DNA of 64,000 bases from Streptomyces sp. NBC_01264 (GTDB taxonomy: Bacteria > Actinomycetota > Actinomycetes > Streptomycetales > Streptomycetaceae). The translations under genes and the position numbers were made by a program. How positions within the stretch are numbered: position 1 is the first letter of the stretch; each line of letters opens with the position of its first letter. Where the stretch lies: assembly GCF_026340675.1 (NCBI RefSeq), contig NZ_JAPEOX010000001.1:3844001-3908000 (forward strand), written 5' to 3'. Under the pieces are notes generated by a model that was not told the DNA's origin, did not search any database, and worked only from the letters and a program-made list of their open reading frames with translations. Positions 24,810 to 33,513 of the stretch are shown here, piece after piece.

Positions 24810-25580
24810 ATGCCTGATCGCGCACTGAGCTTCGGAGCGATGGCCGAGGCCTACGAACGGTTCCGACCCGGGTATCCCGTGGAACTCTTCGACCTGGTGA
24901 TGGAGTACGCCGCCCGGCCGGTCCCGACCGCCCTCGAAATCGGGGCCGGGACCGGCAAAGCGACCCGGCTCTTCGCCGGACGGGGTGTCTCGGTCACCGC
25001 GACCGAGCCGGACGCGGCCATGCTCGCCGAGCTGCGCGAGCACGTACCGGCAAGCGTCAGGACCGTCCGGGCCACCTTCGAGGCGTTGCGACCGGACGGG
25101 CAGCGGTACGCGATGGTCTACGCGGCGGCGGCGCTGCACTGGACCGACCCCGAAGGCCGCTGGGCCCGGGTGGCCTCCCTGCTGGAGCCCGGCGGCGTGT
25201 TCGCCTCGTTCGGCGGCCCGGTCCGGCTGGCAGACCCGGAGGTGGAGGAACTCGTTCGTGCGGCGCGGGCACCGTTCCTGGAGAGCGACGAGATTCCGTC
25301 CCCGGACGGGACGCCACCCGGATCTGCCATGCAGTGGCCGGGGACGGAGCTCCGGCGGTCCCCCTGGTTCAGCGGTGTTCGGCAGGCCGTGATCGACCGC
25401 CGCCTGACGATGAGCTCGGACGACTACATCGGCTACCTCTCCACCGTCTCGGCCTATCTCATCCTGCCCGCCGTGGCGAGGGAGCGGGTGTTCCGCCAGA
25501 TCACGCGGGTGCTGCCGGCGAGGGTCGAGATCGCCGCTGACCTCACCGTCCATCTCGCGCGTCGGCGCTCCGAGCCGTAG
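24810..25580 (+). CDS. Class I SAM-dependent methyltransferase
   Basis: 256 residues. The methyltransferase fold has motif I ALEIGAGTGKATRLFA, acidic loop VTATEPDAAML, and the motif IV region MVYAAAALHWTDPEGRWARVASLLEPGG, as in the methyltransferase-11/trans-aconitate type. Target unknown. The ATG at 24810 is right after the hairpin; there is no obvious ribosome site, so it may be leaderless. A CCGGTA tandem repeat follows three bases after the stop codon. Confidence 0.85.
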   Translation: MPDRALSFGAMAEAYERFRPGYPVELFDLVMEYAARPVPTALEIGAGTGKATRLFAGRGVSVTATEPDAAMLAELREHVPASVRTVRATFEALRPDGQRYAMVYAAAALHWTDPEGRWARVASLLEPGGVFASFGGPVRLADPEVEELVRAARAPFLESDEIPSPDGTPPGSAMQWPGTELRRSPWFSGVRQAVIDRRLTMSSDDYIGYLSTVSAYLILPAVARERVFRQITRVLPARVEIAADLTVHLARRRSEP

Positions 25581-25582
25581 CG

Positions 25583-25607
25583 CCGGTACCGGTACCGGTA
25601 CCGGTAC
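25583..25607. repeat. CCGGTA tandem repeat
   Basis: Four perfect CCGGTA units plus one base, between converging genes. Self-complementary (GGTACC palindromes), so it can form a hairpin and might act as a weak bidirectional terminator. Confidence 0.7.
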
Positions 25608-25644
25608 GAGTTTCAGTGCCAGTGCCAGCACCGGAACCCGCCCT

Positions 25645-27054
25645 CTACGCCCCGAAGGCCCGTGACACCGTGTAGATCAGCAGGCCCGCCAAGGCTCCGA
25701 CCACCGTGCCGTTGATGCGGATGAACTGGAGGTCGCGTCCGATGTGGGCCTCGATCTTGCGCGAGGTGTGCTCCGCGTCCCAGCCCGCCACCGTGTCCGT
25801 GATCAGCGAGGTGATCTCCGTACGGTAGGTGGTGACCACGTACACCACCGCGCCCTCGATCCAGCCCTCCACCTTGTCCTGGAGGCGGCCGTCCGTGGCC
25901 AGTCGGGCGCCCAGGGACATCAGTGAGGAACGGACCCGCAGGCGCAGCGCACTGCGTTCGTCCTCCGCCGCCGAGATGATCATCGAGCGGACCGCCGTCC
26001 AGGTGGAGGCGATCACGTCCTGGATCTCCTCCCGCTGCAGGATCTCCGACTTCAGGCGCTCCACCCGCGCCCGCGTCTCTGTGTCCGACTGGAGGTCCGC
26101 CGCGAAGTCCGCGAGGAAACGGTCCACCGCCCCGCGCGCCGGGTGCTCCGGCATGTCCCGCATCTCCTGGACGAAGCGGAGCAGTTCCTTGTAGACGCGG
26201 TCGCCGATCTTCCGGTCCACGAACCTCGGGGTCCAGCCCGGCGCCCCGCCCTGCACCGCCGCCTCGACCGACTCGGCGTGGGTGACCAGCCAGTCGTACG
26301 CCCGCGCGCACACCAGGTCCACGACCCGGCGGTGCCCGCCGTCCGCGACGACCTTCTCCAGCGCCTTGCCGATCCCCGGCGCGATCTCCGCCGTCTCCGC
26401 CCGCCGCGTGATCGCCTCACCCACGACGGCCTGCACGTCGGAGTCCCGCAGGACGGTCAGCGCCCCGCGCAGGGCCGTGGCCAGCTCCGCCGTGACCCGG
26501 TCGGCGTGCGCGGGCTCGGCCAGCCAGGCGCCGAGCCGGCCGCCGATGCCCAGCGCGTGCAGTCTCGTACGCACGACGTCGGCGGAGAGGAAGTTCTCCC
26601 CGACGAACTCCCCGAGCGAGACCCCGAGCTGGTCCTTCTTCGTCGGGATGATCGCGGTGTGCGGGATGGGCAGCCCGAGCGGCCGCCGGAAGAGCGCGGT
26701 GACGGCGAACCAGTCCGCGAGCGCGCCGACCATGCCCGCCTCGGCCCCGGCCGCGACGTACCCGGCCCAGCCGCCCGCGCCCGTGTGCTCCGCCCACTTC
26801 GCCGCTACGTAGATCAACGCGACCAGGACCAGCAGGCCGGTGGCGGTCCGCTTCATCCGGCGGACGCCGCGCCGACGCTCCTCGTCGGCCTCGCTGAACA
26901 CGAACCCGCCGCGTGCCGTGACCCCGTTCGACGAGTTCGACGAGTTCGACGGCTTCGCCGACGAAGGCGACGAAGCCGCGGCCTCCTCCGTAGCCGTCGT
27001 GCTGCCCTGCTCCACGTGCTCCTGCCTTCCCCCGGGCGACGGTTTCGTCCGCAT
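25645..27054 (-). CDS. DUF445 membrane-anchored protein
   Basis: 469 residues. The Ser/Asn-rich N-terminus includes a run of PSNSSNSSNG. One helix around 73-88 (ATGLLVLVALIYVAAKWA) and a second hydrophobic patch (AAGAEAGMVGALADWFAVTALFRRP, the DUF445 signature) follow. Then comes a long alpha-helical body and a C-terminal helix (GTVVGALAGLLIYTVSRAFGA). DUF445 proteins look like elongated membrane-tethered helical bundles of unknown function. A GTG 12 codons in (VEQGSTT), with AGGAG three bases before it, is an alternative start. Confidence 0.83.
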   Translation of the reverse strand: MRTKPSPGGRQEHVEQGSTTATEEAAASSPSSAKPSNSSNSSNGVTARGGFVFSEADEERRRGVRRMKRTATGLLVLVALIYVAAKWAEHTGAGGWAGYVAAGAEAGMVGALADWFAVTALFRRPLGLPIPHTAIIPTKKDQLGVSLGEFVGENFLSADVVRTRLHALGIGGRLGAWLAEPAHADRVTAELATALRGALTVLRDSDVQAVVGEAITRRAETAEIAPGIGKALEKVVADGGHRRVVDLVCARAYDWLVTHAESVEAAVQGGAPGWTPRFVDRKIGDRVYKELLRFVQEMRDMPEHPARGAVDRFLADFAADLQSDTETRARVERLKSEILQREEIQDVIASTWTAVRSMIISAAEDERSALRLRVRSSLMSLGARLATDGRLQDKVEGWIEGAVVYVVTTYRTEITSLITDTVAGWDAEHTSRKIEAHIGRDLQFIRINGTVVGALAGLLIYTVSRAFGA

Positions 27055-27137
27055 AGCATCCGACTCCCGGGGCGCCCGGGGAGTTCCCGGCGCGCCGTAC
27101 TGGTCCCCCGTCTGTGGACCTCCCCGCCCGCCCCGCC

Positions 27138-27875
27138 CTACAGCTCCTTGCGCGGCTTCGACTTCGTGACCGCCCGCTGCTTCGGCGCTTTCACCTTCAC
27201 CTCGACCCCGCCCCAGAAGGCGAGGCCCGTCACGACCACCCGCGGAGCCCCCGGCTCGACCGGGCCGGGGCTGTCGCGCTGGTCGAAGCCGCCCATCACA
27301 CCGATGCCGCGTACGTCGACCTCGGTGCCCGGCGGCACGATGATCTGGATGCCGCCCATGATGGCGACGCAGTTGATCACCACCTCCCGCTCCGCGAAGT
27401 TGGCCTCGCGCAGGTCGATCTCACCGCCGCCCCAGAACGCCACCGCGTGGAACCGCGCGGGCACGGTCCAGTTGCCCTTGCGCTGGAAGCCCGACATGAC
27501 CGCCACGGCCATGGCCGGGCCGCCCGCAGGCCCTCGTCCGCCCACGATCCGGGCCGGCCAGGCGGCCTCCGATCCCGCCGGCGCCGCCTTCGTCAGCCCG
27601 ACCGGGCCCACCGGGGCGGCCGCGATCGGGGCCGTCGCGCCGGGCGCGGGCAGGTCCCGCGTCAGCGGTTCGAGCTCCGCGTACGTACGGGACCGGTAGG
27701 CCGCGTCCAGCCGCTCCTCGAACTCGTCCATGTCGAGCCGGCCCTCGGCGACGGCGTCCCGCAGCCGGTCCACCACCCGCTCCCGGTCGGCGTCGGAGGC
27801 CCTCAGCTCGGGCAGCGACGGCGACAGCGACAGCGGCTTCTCGGGCAACGGCTTCTCCGGCCGCTCATCACTCAT
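27138..27875 (-). CDS. DUF1707 and LiaF-like C-terminal domain protein
   Basis: 245 residues, no membrane helix. The N-terminal DUF1707 (SHOCT-like) segment LRASDADRERVVDRLRDAVAEGRLDMDEFEERLDAAY is followed by an Ala/Pro linker. The beta-helical LiaF C-terminal type domain has the repeated AFWGGGEIDLREANFAE, IMGGIQIIVPPGTEVDVRG and GLAFWGGVEVKVK. In firmicutes LiaF-type domains damp envelope-stress signalling; in actinobacteria the role is untested. An envelope-associated regulatory role is inference. Confidence 0.83.
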   Translation of the reverse strand: MSDERPEKPLPEKPLSLSPSLPELRASDADRERVVDRLRDAVAEGRLDMDEFEERLDAAYRSRTYAELEPLTRDLPAPGATAPIAAAPVGPVGLTKAAPAGSEAAWPARIVGGRGPAGGPAMAVAVMSGFQRKGNWTVPARFHAVAFWGGGEIDLREANFAEREVVINCVAIMGGIQIIVPPGTEVDVRGIGVMGGFDQRDSPGPVEPGAPRVVVTGLAFWGGVEVKVKAPKQRAVTKSKPRKEL

Positions 27876-28000
27876 ACGGACCAGCCTATGCAGTCACCCC
27901 GGAGAGCGGTACGGCCCGAACCCCGCTCCGGCTCAGGGTTGTCCCTGATTTAACCCGGCCCCGCCCCGTACCTCATCGCACCCGCTAACCCCGCCCCGCC

Positions 28001-28978
28001 CTACCCCCGCCCCGCGTACATCCGCGCGATCACGTCCTCGATGTCCGGCTCCCGCACCGACAGGTCCAGCAGCGGATACTCCGCCGCCACCGCCGCCACC
28101 AGCGGAGCCGCCGAGGCGCGCGCCGGGAACGCCAGCCACTGCCGCGCGCCCTCCACCTTCACCACGCGCGCCCCCGCCACCTCGATCGGCGGGAGCTCCC
28201 GCTCCAGGTCCACCACCAGCGTCCGCTCGCTCACCGCCGCGCCGTCCTCACCGCCCGCCGTGTGCAGTCCGCCCAGCGAGCCGTCGTACACCAACCGCCC
28301 GTGGTCGATCACCATCACCCGTTCGCACAGCTGCTCGATGTCCTGGAGGTCGTGGGTGGTCAGCAGCACCGTGGTGCCGAGTTCCTCGTTCAGCTGCCGC
28401 AGGAAGGCCCGTACGCTCGCCTTGCTCACCACGTCCAGCCCGATCGTCGGCTCGTCCAGGTAGAGCACGTCGGGATCGTGCAGCAGCGCCGCCGCGATGT
28501 CCCCGCGCATCCGCTGCCCCAGCGACAGCTGCCGTACGGGTACGTCGAGCAGCTCGGCGAGGTCGAGCCGGTCCACGCAGCGCTCCAGGTTCTCGGCGAA
28601 CCGCGCCGGCGGGATCCGGTACATCCTGCGCATCAGCGCGTACGAGTCCTTCAGCGGAAGGTCCCACCACAGCGTGGTGCGCTGCCCGAACACCACGCCG
28701 ATCCGGTGCGCGAGGCGCATCCGCTCCCGCGCCGGGTCGATGCCGGCGACCCGCAGCCGGCCGCCGCTCGGGGTGAGGATGCCGGTCAGCATCTTGATGG
28801 TGGTCGACTTGCCGGCGCCGTTGGGCCCGATGTAGCCGACCATCTCGCCCCGGGCCACCTCGAAGCCGATCCCGTCCACGGCCCTGACCTGCCGCTTCTC
28901 CCGGCGCACCAGACCCACCCGGCGCCGTACGTCGAAGACCTTCTCGACCTCGTGCAGTGAAATCAGCGCATCCGACAC
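28001..28978 (-). CDS. ABC exporter ATP-binding protein
   Basis: 325 residues. Walker A GPNGAGKSTT, Q-loop FGQRTTLWWD, signature LSLGQRMR, Walker B VLYLDEPTIGLD and the switch His in THDLQD. The long C-terminal extension (about residues 250-325) is typical of ATPases paired with ABC-2/DUF990-type permeases. The GTG start at 28978 is two bases after the permease stop. It drives export through the two permeases encoded upstream; the cargo is unknown. No drug-resistance or biosynthetic gene is adjacent. Confidence 0.87.
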   Translation of the reverse strand: MSDALISLHEVEKVFDVRRRVGLVRREKRQVRAVDGIGFEVARGEMVGYIGPNGAGKSTTIKMLTGILTPSGGRLRVAGIDPARERMRLAHRIGVVFGQRTTLWWDLPLKDSYALMRRMYRIPPARFAENLERCVDRLDLAELLDVPVRQLSLGQRMRGDIAAALLHDPDVLYLDEPTIGLDVVSKASVRAFLRQLNEELGTTVLLTTHDLQDIEQLCERVMVIDHGRLVYDGSLGGLHTAGGEDGAAVSERTLVVDLERELPPIEVAGARVVKVEGARQWLAFPARASAAPLVAAVAAEYPLLDLSVREPDIEDVIARMYAGRG

Positions 28979-28980
28979 GA

Positions 28981-29931
28981 CTAGCTCCCCGTACTGCGGT
29001 ACGAACGGACCCCCGCGCGCCAGGCCAGCGACGCGGGGAGGAACACCACGAAGGCCACCAGCGGGCTCGCGAACGCCACCCACCCCGGCAGCCCCAGCGG
29101 ATCGGGCCGGCCCAGCACGTACAGCGCGGGCAGCCAGTTGACGAAGGCGAGCGGCACGATGAAGGTGACCCCGCGCAGCAGGTCCTTCGCGAAGACGGTC
29201 GGCGGGTACTGGAGCATGGTGCAGCCGCCGTAGGTGAAGCTGTTCTGCACCTCCGCGGCGTCCCCGGCGATGAACTGGAAGGCCGCGCCGCCCACCATCA
29301 CCGCGCCGAAGATCGCCGCCCCGGCGGTGATCATCACCGGCACCATCAGCGCCTTCCCGACCGTCCAGTGCAACTGGTCCAGCTCCGAGACCGCCCACCC
29401 CAGCACCGCGATCCCCTGCCCGATCCGCCCCAGCCGGCGCAGCGCGAAGCGGTCCGCGGCGACTTGGGCGAGCACCGGGACCGGGCGCACCAGCATGGTG
29501 TCGAGGGAGCCGTCGCGGATCCGGGTGCCGATCCGGTCGGTGTTGCCGAGCAGCAGGTCGGCCAGGCCCAGGGAGGCCGAGCAGGACCCGTACAGCAGGG
29601 CGATCTCGGGCAGCGTGAAGCCGCCCAGCTCGTCCACGTGCGAGAACATGATCATGATCGCGACGAAGTCGAGGAGGGTGATGGCCGCGTTGCCGAAGGT
29701 GGAGAGGAGGAAGGAGGTGCGGTACGTCATCGTCGACCGGATCCACATCGCGGCGATCAGCCCGTAGCCGCGCAGCCCTTCCAGCACCCGGCTGCGCCGC
29801 GGGACGAGGAGTCCGTGCCCCGCGGGCCGTTCGGCCGGCGCCCTCGGCCCGGCCCCGCCCGCCTTCGCCCCGCCCTCCGCACTCGCCCCGCCCGCCGCGA
29901 CCGCCCCGTCCTCCGCCACCCGCTCAGCCAC
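28981..29931 (-). CDS. ABC-2 type permease (exporter subunit B)
   Basis: 316 residues. The start is placed at GTG 29931, which overlaps the preceding permease stop by 8 bp; the frame is open further upstream but would lie inside that gene. An N-terminal Ala/Gly-rich stretch is followed by a basic amphipathic segment and six helices (TFGNAAITLLDFVAIMIMF ... PLVAFVVFLPASLAWRAG). Resembles the DUF990/ABC-2 half of an exporter. Operon order: permease A, permease B, ATPase. Confidence 0.83.
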   Translation of the reverse strand: MAERVAEDGAVAAGGASAEGGAKAGGAGPRAPAERPAGHGLLVPRRSRVLEGLRGYGLIAAMWIRSTMTYRTSFLLSTFGNAAITLLDFVAIMIMFSHVDELGGFTLPEIALLYGSCSASLGLADLLLGNTDRIGTRIRDGSLDTMLVRPVPVLAQVAADRFALRRLGRIGQGIAVLGWAVSELDQLHWTVGKALMVPVMITAGAAIFGAVMVGGAAFQFIAGDAAEVQNSFTYGGCTMLQYPPTVFAKDLLRGVTFIVPLAFVNWLPALYVLGRPDPLGLPGWVAFASPLVAFVVFLPASLAWRAGVRSYRSTGS

Positions 29932-30760
29932 CCTGGACCACCACCTTCCGCGTCGCGGCCGACTGCACCAGCCGGCCCAGCCCGAGCAGAGCCACCGCCC
30001 ACGCGGCCTGGAACCCCAGCGCCCCCGCCGTACGCGCGGCCCCGCCACCCGCGCCACTCCCGCCGAGCAGTACGTCCACCGGCACCTGGAGCATCGCCGC
30101 CCAGGGCAGGACGCGGACGAACTCCCCGAAGCCGCCCGGGAACACGGTCAGCGGCAGCAGCATCCCGGAGAAGAAGATGGAGACGACCGTGGCCATCATG
30201 TTGATCCCGGCCCCGTCCATCAGCCAGAAGGCCGCCAGCCCCAGCAGGTAGCGCAGCGCGAAGCTCACCACGAGCCCCAGAAGCACCGAGACCAGGAAGA
30301 GCAGCCAGCGCAGCGGAGCCGTCGGCAGCGCCAGCTGGAAGGCGAGCCCGCCGATCACCAGCGGTACTACGCCACGGCCCAGCAGCTGAAACCCCGCCCG
30401 ACCCAGATCACCCGCGAGCCACCAGGCCTGGAGATCGGCCGGACGGTACAGGTCGACGGCGATGTCACCCGTACGGACGCGTTCTTGGAACTCCTCCTGG
30501 AAGCCGCCGCCGATCAGCGCCCCGGCGGCGAGCAGGGCCTGACTGACCCACATGAACGTCAGGGCCTCGGACTGGTCGTAGCCGCCGAGCCCCGGCCGCT
30601 CGTCCCAGAGCGCGATGTACGTGTAGGCGAGGATGAAACCGAACACGGTGTTGGTGAACACCCCGGCCGCGGTGGCCGTCCCGTAGGTGGCGTACCTGCG
30701 AAAGCCCCCTGCCGCGACCGCCCCGTAGAGCCCGGCTCGTCCCACTACCGGCTGGCGCAC
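29924..30760 (-). CDS. ABC-2 type permease (exporter subunit A)
   Basis: 278 residues with six membrane helices. RRYATYGTATAAGVFTNTVFGFILAYTYIALWD and WWLAGDLGRAGFQLLGRGVVPLVIGG are typical of the ABC-2 family. First gene of the three-gene exporter operon; GTG start at 30760. Substrate unknown. Confidence 0.85.
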   Translation of the reverse strand: MRQPVVGRAGLYGAVAAGGFRRYATYGTATAAGVFTNTVFGFILAYTYIALWDERPGLGGYDQSEALTFMWVSQALLAAGALIGGGFQEEFQERVRTGDIAVDLYRPADLQAWWLAGDLGRAGFQLLGRGVVPLVIGGLAFQLALPTAPLRWLLFLVSVLLGLVVSFALRYLLGLAAFWLMDGAGINMMATVVSIFFSGMLLPLTVFPGGFGEFVRVLPWAAMLQVPVDVLLGGSGAGGGAARTAGALGFQAAWAVALLGLGRLVQSAATRKVVVQGG

Positions 30761-30946
30761 CTCATCCCCTCCGTTTCCCAGGTCGTTGCTGCGTCGTTCC
30801 TACGTCGGCCAAAGCGCGCGAGCTTAGTGCGGAGGGGCGATCCACGCGAACGAATTACGCCCGTCCGGAGCGGAAGCGACGGCCATCGGGTAGACAGCAT
30901 GAGGTACAGATGTGGATATTTCGTACGGCGCCGAGGAGTCCCGGAG

Positions 30947-33412
30947 ATGAGCGACCCGTCACCCCCGCCCGGCTGGACGCCTCGCGATCCCGACACCCCC
31001 GACGGACAGCCCGCTCCGGGCTCCGCCGCGCCCCCGCCGTCCGGGCCGCCGGCGCCGCCCAAGAACGCCAAGGAGGCCAAGAGGGCGGAGAAGCAGCGGG
31101 CGAAGGCGGCGAAGAAGGCCAAGCGCAAGCGCACCGGCTGGCGCCGGCTCCTCCCGACCTGGCGCATGGTCCTGGGCGCCTGCCTCCTGCTCGCCCTGCT
31201 CATCGGCGGCGCCCTCGTGGCCGGCTACCTGCTGGTCCACATCCCGCCCGCCAACGCGGCCGCCACGGCGCAGTCCAACGTCTATCTGTACACCGACGGC
31301 ACCCAGCTCGCCCGCGACGGCGAGGTCAACCGCGTCAACGTGCCGCTCTCCCAGGTCCCCCTGACCGTCCAGGAGGCCGTACTGGCCGCCGAGGACCGCG
31401 ACTTCCACTCCGAACGGGCGGTGGACCCCGCGGCGATGCTGCGCGCCGCCTGGAACACCGCGACCGGCAAGGGCACCCAGTCCGGATCGACCATCACCCA
31501 GCAGTACGTCAAGAACTACTACCTGGGCCAGGAGCAAACGATCAAGCGGAAGGTGAAGGAGTTCTTCATCGCGATCAAACTCGGTCGCGAGAAGTCGAAG
31601 AACTACATCCTCGAGGGGTACCTGAACACCAGCTACTTCGGCCGCAACGCCTACGGCATCCAGGCAGCCGCCCAGGCCTACTACGGCAAGGACGTCGGCA
31701 AGCTCACCACCGCCGAGGGCGCCTACCTCGCCACCCTCCTCAACTCCCCCAGCGCCTTCGACGTCGTCGCCCACCCCCAGGGCCGCGGCCGCGCCCTCGC
31801 CCGCTGGAACTACGTGCTCGACGGCATGGTCAAGAAGGGCTGGATGACGCCCGCCGAACGCGCCGCCACCCAGTTCCCCGAACCCGGCAAGGTCCGCCCG
31901 GCCGCCGGCCTCTCCGGACAGCGCGGCTACCTCGTCGAAGCCATCAAGGAGTACATCGTCGAGAACAAGATCCTCGACGACAAGACCTTCGCCGAGGGCG
32001 GCTACCGCATCAGCACGACCATCGACAAGACCCGTCAGACCGCCATGGTCGACGCCGTCAACGACAAGATGGTCAGCAAGCTCGACCCCGGCAAGCGCAA
32101 GGCGGACCGCGTCGTACGCACCGGGGCCGTCTCCATCGACCCGGACAACGGCAAGGTCGTCGCCATGTACGGCGGCATCGACTACACCAAGCAGTTCGTC
32201 AACAACGCCACCCGGCACGACTACCAGGTCGCCTCCACCTTCAAGCCGTTCGTCTTCGCCTCCGCCGTGCAGAACGACTCCCGCACGCAGGACGGCCGCA
32301 CGATCACCCCGTACACGATCTACAACGGCGACAACAGGCGGCCCGTCGTCGGCAGCCGCATCCCCTTCGACCCCGAGAACGAGGGGCAGGTCAGCTACGG
32401 CAACATCACCGTCACCTCCGCCACCGACCTCTCCGTGAACAGCGTCTTCGCCCAGATGGTCGTCGACGTCGGCACCGACAAGGTCAAGCAGACCGCCATC
32501 GCCCTCGGCATCCCCGAGAGCACCCCGAACTTCGCCCCGGTACCGGCCATGGCCCTGGGCACCATGCAGGCCAGCGTCCTGGACATGACCCAGGCCTACG
32601 CGACCCTCGCCGACCACGGCCAGCGCACTCCGTACACCTTCGTCGAGAAGATCACCAAGGCCGGGGACACCATCCCGCTCCCGTCCCGCGACAAGGCCCA
32701 GGCCGTCAGCCGCGAAGCCGCCGACACCACCACGTCCATGCTGGTCAGCGTCGTGGACAACGGCACCGGCACGGCCGCCCTGGCCGCCGGCCACCCGGCC
32801 GCGGGCAAGACGGGCACCGCCGAGCAGGACCGCTCGGCCTGGTTCGCGGCGTACACCCCGGACCTGGTCACGGTCGTCTCGATGATGGGCCAGGACCCGG
32901 ACACCGGCGCCCTGGAACCCCTCTACGGGGCCCTGGGCGAGGCCCGCATCGGGGGCGGCGGCTACCCGGCCCGGATCTGGGCCCAGTACACGAAGACGGC
33001 CCTGGCGGACAGCGACCCCGTGGACTTCGACCTGGAGCTCATGCCGGGCGCCAACCGACCCCCGCCGCCCCCGCCCGTGGATCCGGCCCCGAGCCGGTCC
33101 GAGGAGGACACCCCGGGCGACCGCCCCTCGGGCCGGCCGGGCCGCCCGACCCGGAGCCCGTCGACGGGCGGACAGACGAACGGGGGCCAGACGAACGGAG
33201 GCCGGACCACGGGAGGCCAGACCAACGGGGGTCAGACGAACGGGGGTCAGACCACCAGAGGCCAGACCAACGGGGGTCAGACCACCGGCGGCGAGACCAC
33301 CGGAGGCCAGACCGACGGCGGCACCACGAACGGCGCCACGGACGGCACCACCACGGGCCCCCAGGGCGGCGCCACCGAGGGCCTGCGCCCACCGGCGGAC
33401 CTACTGGAGTAG
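30947..33412 (+). CDS. Bifunctional class A penicillin-binding protein
   Basis: 821 residues, polymerising and cross-linking peptidoglycan. A Pro-rich, then Lys-rich cytoplasmic N-terminus precedes one helix (about 73-97). The glycosyltransferase domain (~115-290) has catalytic E149 in AAEDRDFHS and GSTITQQYVKN. The transpeptidase domain (~390-680) has S430-TFK, SVN (496-498) and KTG (621-623). The ATG at 30947 has GGAG four bases upstream. The C-terminus is a Pro-rich stretch then a Gly/Gln/Thr repeat tail (GGQTNGGQT units), probably in the periplasm or wall. Orthologues are widespread in Streptomyces. The tail length is likely strain-variable. Confidence 0.93.
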   Translation: MSDPSPPPGWTPRDPDTPDGQPAPGSAAPPPSGPPAPPKNAKEAKRAEKQRAKAAKKAKRKRTGWRRLLPTWRMVLGACLLLALLIGGALVAGYLLVHIPPANAAATAQSNVYLYTDGTQLARDGEVNRVNVPLSQVPLTVQEAVLAAEDRDFHSERAVDPAAMLRAAWNTATGKGTQSGSTITQQYVKNYYLGQEQTIKRKVKEFFIAIKLGREKSKNYILEGYLNTSYFGRNAYGIQAAAQAYYGKDVGKLTTAEGAYLATLLNSPSAFDVVAHPQGRGRALARWNYVLDGMVKKGWMTPAERAATQFPEPGKVRPAAGLSGQRGYLVEAIKEYIVENKILDDKTFAEGGYRISTTIDKTRQTAMVDAVNDKMVSKLDPGKRKADRVVRTGAVSIDPDNGKVVAMYGGIDYTKQFVNNATRHDYQVASTFKPFVFASAVQNDSRTQDGRTITPYTIYNGDNRRPVVGSRIPFDPENEGQVSYGNITVTSATDLSVNSVFAQMVVDVGTDKVKQTAIALGIPESTPNFAPVPAMALGTMQASVLDMTQAYATLADHGQRTPYTFVEKITKAGDTIPLPSRDKAQAVSREAADTTTSMLVSVVDNGTGTAALAAGHPAAGKTGTAEQDRSAWFAAYTPDLVTVVSMMGQDPDTGALEPLYGALGEARIGGGGYPARIWAQYTKTALADSDPVDFDLELMPGANRPPPPPPVDPAPSRSEEDTPGDRPSGRPGRPTRSPSTGGQTNGGQTNGGRTTGGQTNGGQTNGGQTTRGQTNGGQTTGGETTGGQTDGGTTNGATDGTTTGPQGGATEGLRPPADLLE
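33163..33330 (+). repeat. Imperfect 15-bp tandem repeat encoding the GGQT(N/T) tail of the PBP
   Basis: About eleven 15-bp units of type GGGGGCCAGACGAAC and variants, encoding GGQTN/GGQTT/GGRTT. Units differ mostly at third positions and at the Asn/Thr codon, suggesting slippage-driven expansion under selection for the peptide pattern. Confidence 0.8.
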
Positions 33413-33454
33413 AGCCTCCGCTCGGCCGGCGGCCCGGGACGCCGCAGGGCCCCT

Positions 33455-33502
33455 GACATGACGGTGGCCGCCCCCTTCCTCGGGGGCGGCCACCGTCATG
33501 TC
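33455..33502. terminator. Strong bidirectional terminator
   Basis: Perfect 21-bp inverted repeat with a 6-nt loop TTCCTC; inner stem GGCCGCCCCC / GGGGGCGGCC. It lies between the converging PBP and VCBS-repeat genes. Confidence 0.88.
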
Positions 33503-33513
33503 CTACGGACCGG

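Noticed and set aside
25583..25607. Attachment site or inverted terminal repeat of a mobile element
   Set aside because: It is a simple CCGGTA tandem with no second copy, integrase or transposase in the window.
33163..33330. Regularly spaced repeats that could suggest a CRISPR array
   Set aside because: They are in-frame 15-bp units within the PBP gene with no unique spacers and no cas genes nearby.
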